IMG/VR virus record: IMGVR_UViG_3300023184_000630
Location: 1-20,008 of that record
Strand: one strand, 5' to 3'
From: a virus
Length of the DNA: 20,008 nt
Made by a program: the position numbers and the translations under genes
Shown: piece after piece, positions 19,846-20,008 of the stretch
Layout: the number at the start of each line of letters is the position of its first letter
Numbering within the stretch: position 1 is the stretch's first letter
Notes under the pieces: model-generated
Seen by the model: the letters and a program-made list of their open reading frames with translations, nothing else
The model's database searches: none
What the model was told of the DNA's origin: nothing

Positions 19846-20008
19846 CGCATTACTAACAGAACGAGCTATCATACAGGAACAAATACTTGCAGATAGCACA
19901 TATCGAGAGTTTTATAAGTTGGGTATTCTATTACGAGAATACGCCATGGATCAACAACAAATTCAACAGTTATTCCGACAAGTAGCCGATGGTGCTGCCG
20001 CAGGCGGT
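19835..20008 (+). CDS. 5' end of an unidentified phage protein (partial, 58 codons)
   Basis: The ATG at 19835 overlaps the end of the previous gene by 11 bases and the frame stays open to the window edge. The visible part is helical: MKINALLTERAIIQEQILAD, then YREFYKLGILLREYAMD and QQQIQQLFRQVADGAAAGG. The pattern of an N-terminal helical stretch followed by a glycine/alanine turn recalls the start of large virion-associated proteins in marine T4-like phages, but 58 residues are too few to name it. There is a weak AGG upstream and no clear ribosome binding site. Confidence 0.5.
   Translation, partial: MKINALLTERAIIQEQILADSTYREFYKLGILLREYAMDQQQIQQLFRQVADGAAAGG

Noticed and set aside
1-20008. 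tRNA, rRNA, integrase or transposase
   Set aside because: No cloverleaf-like sequence, conserved rRNA segment, or DDE/tyrosine-recombinase motif was seen in any frame. Short tRNA-like folds cannot be excluded by eye.

Overview
This window looks like part of the genome of a tailed double-stranded DNA phage (or prophage-free viral contig) of the T4-like myovirus lineage, most like those of marine or freshwater bacteria. The evidence is a set of T4-type replication proteins: a UvsW-type helicase, a gp61-type primase followed by a gp41-type replicative helicase, and a probable gp62-type clamp-loader subunit. They come with very dense packing, many ATGA start/stop overlaps, T4-style late promoter motifs (NATAAATA / CTAAATA) and a long repetitive fibre gene. 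No rRNA, tRNA, integrase, insertion sequence or CRISPR array was seen. The host cannot be named from the sequence.

Layout. Positions 1-3446 hold a left block of small plus-strand genes in one nearly gapless chain. It contains membrane peptides (including three of 20-29 codons), conserved-looking small phage proteins of unknown role, and a HAD-type nucleotidase at its end. A strong hairpin terminator (3477-3507) closes the block, and a consensus sigma70-type promoter (3509-3537) opens the next. Positions 3543-11106 form a second plus-strand chain. It encodes a protein with a HARP-like segment, an unknown protein, the UvsW-type helicase, a conserved unknown, an RmlC-like epimerase, a TagD/RfaE-like nucleotidyltransferase, a small unknown, the gp62-like subunit, an SGNH-like hydrolase, a zinc-finger protein and a 195-aa protein carrying DnaE active-site landmarks. 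A minus-strand gene (11103-11474) faces this chain. A late fibre pair follows (11545-14861), then the primase/helicase pair with its own promoter (14865-17349). Next are two convergent, overlapping radical SAM genes (17346-19521), a small TTG-start gene, and the 5' end of a gene that leaves the window.

The UvsW helicase, HARP-like protein, clamp-loader subunit, primase and helicase fit fork assembly and fork remodelling. The nucleotidase fits nucleotide turnover. The epimerase, nucleotidyltransferase and SGNH-like protein fit sugar or lipid chemistry, perhaps on the host envelope or the virion. The radical SAM pair has no identifiable substrate.

The most striking structural feature is promoter placement. 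Three sigma70-type promoters with exact 17-bp spacers put the predicted transcription start on the start codon itself. Two or three late-type motifs do the same. This predicts that several key genes are expressed from leaderless mRNAs. All assignments come from reading motifs by eye; no database search was run.
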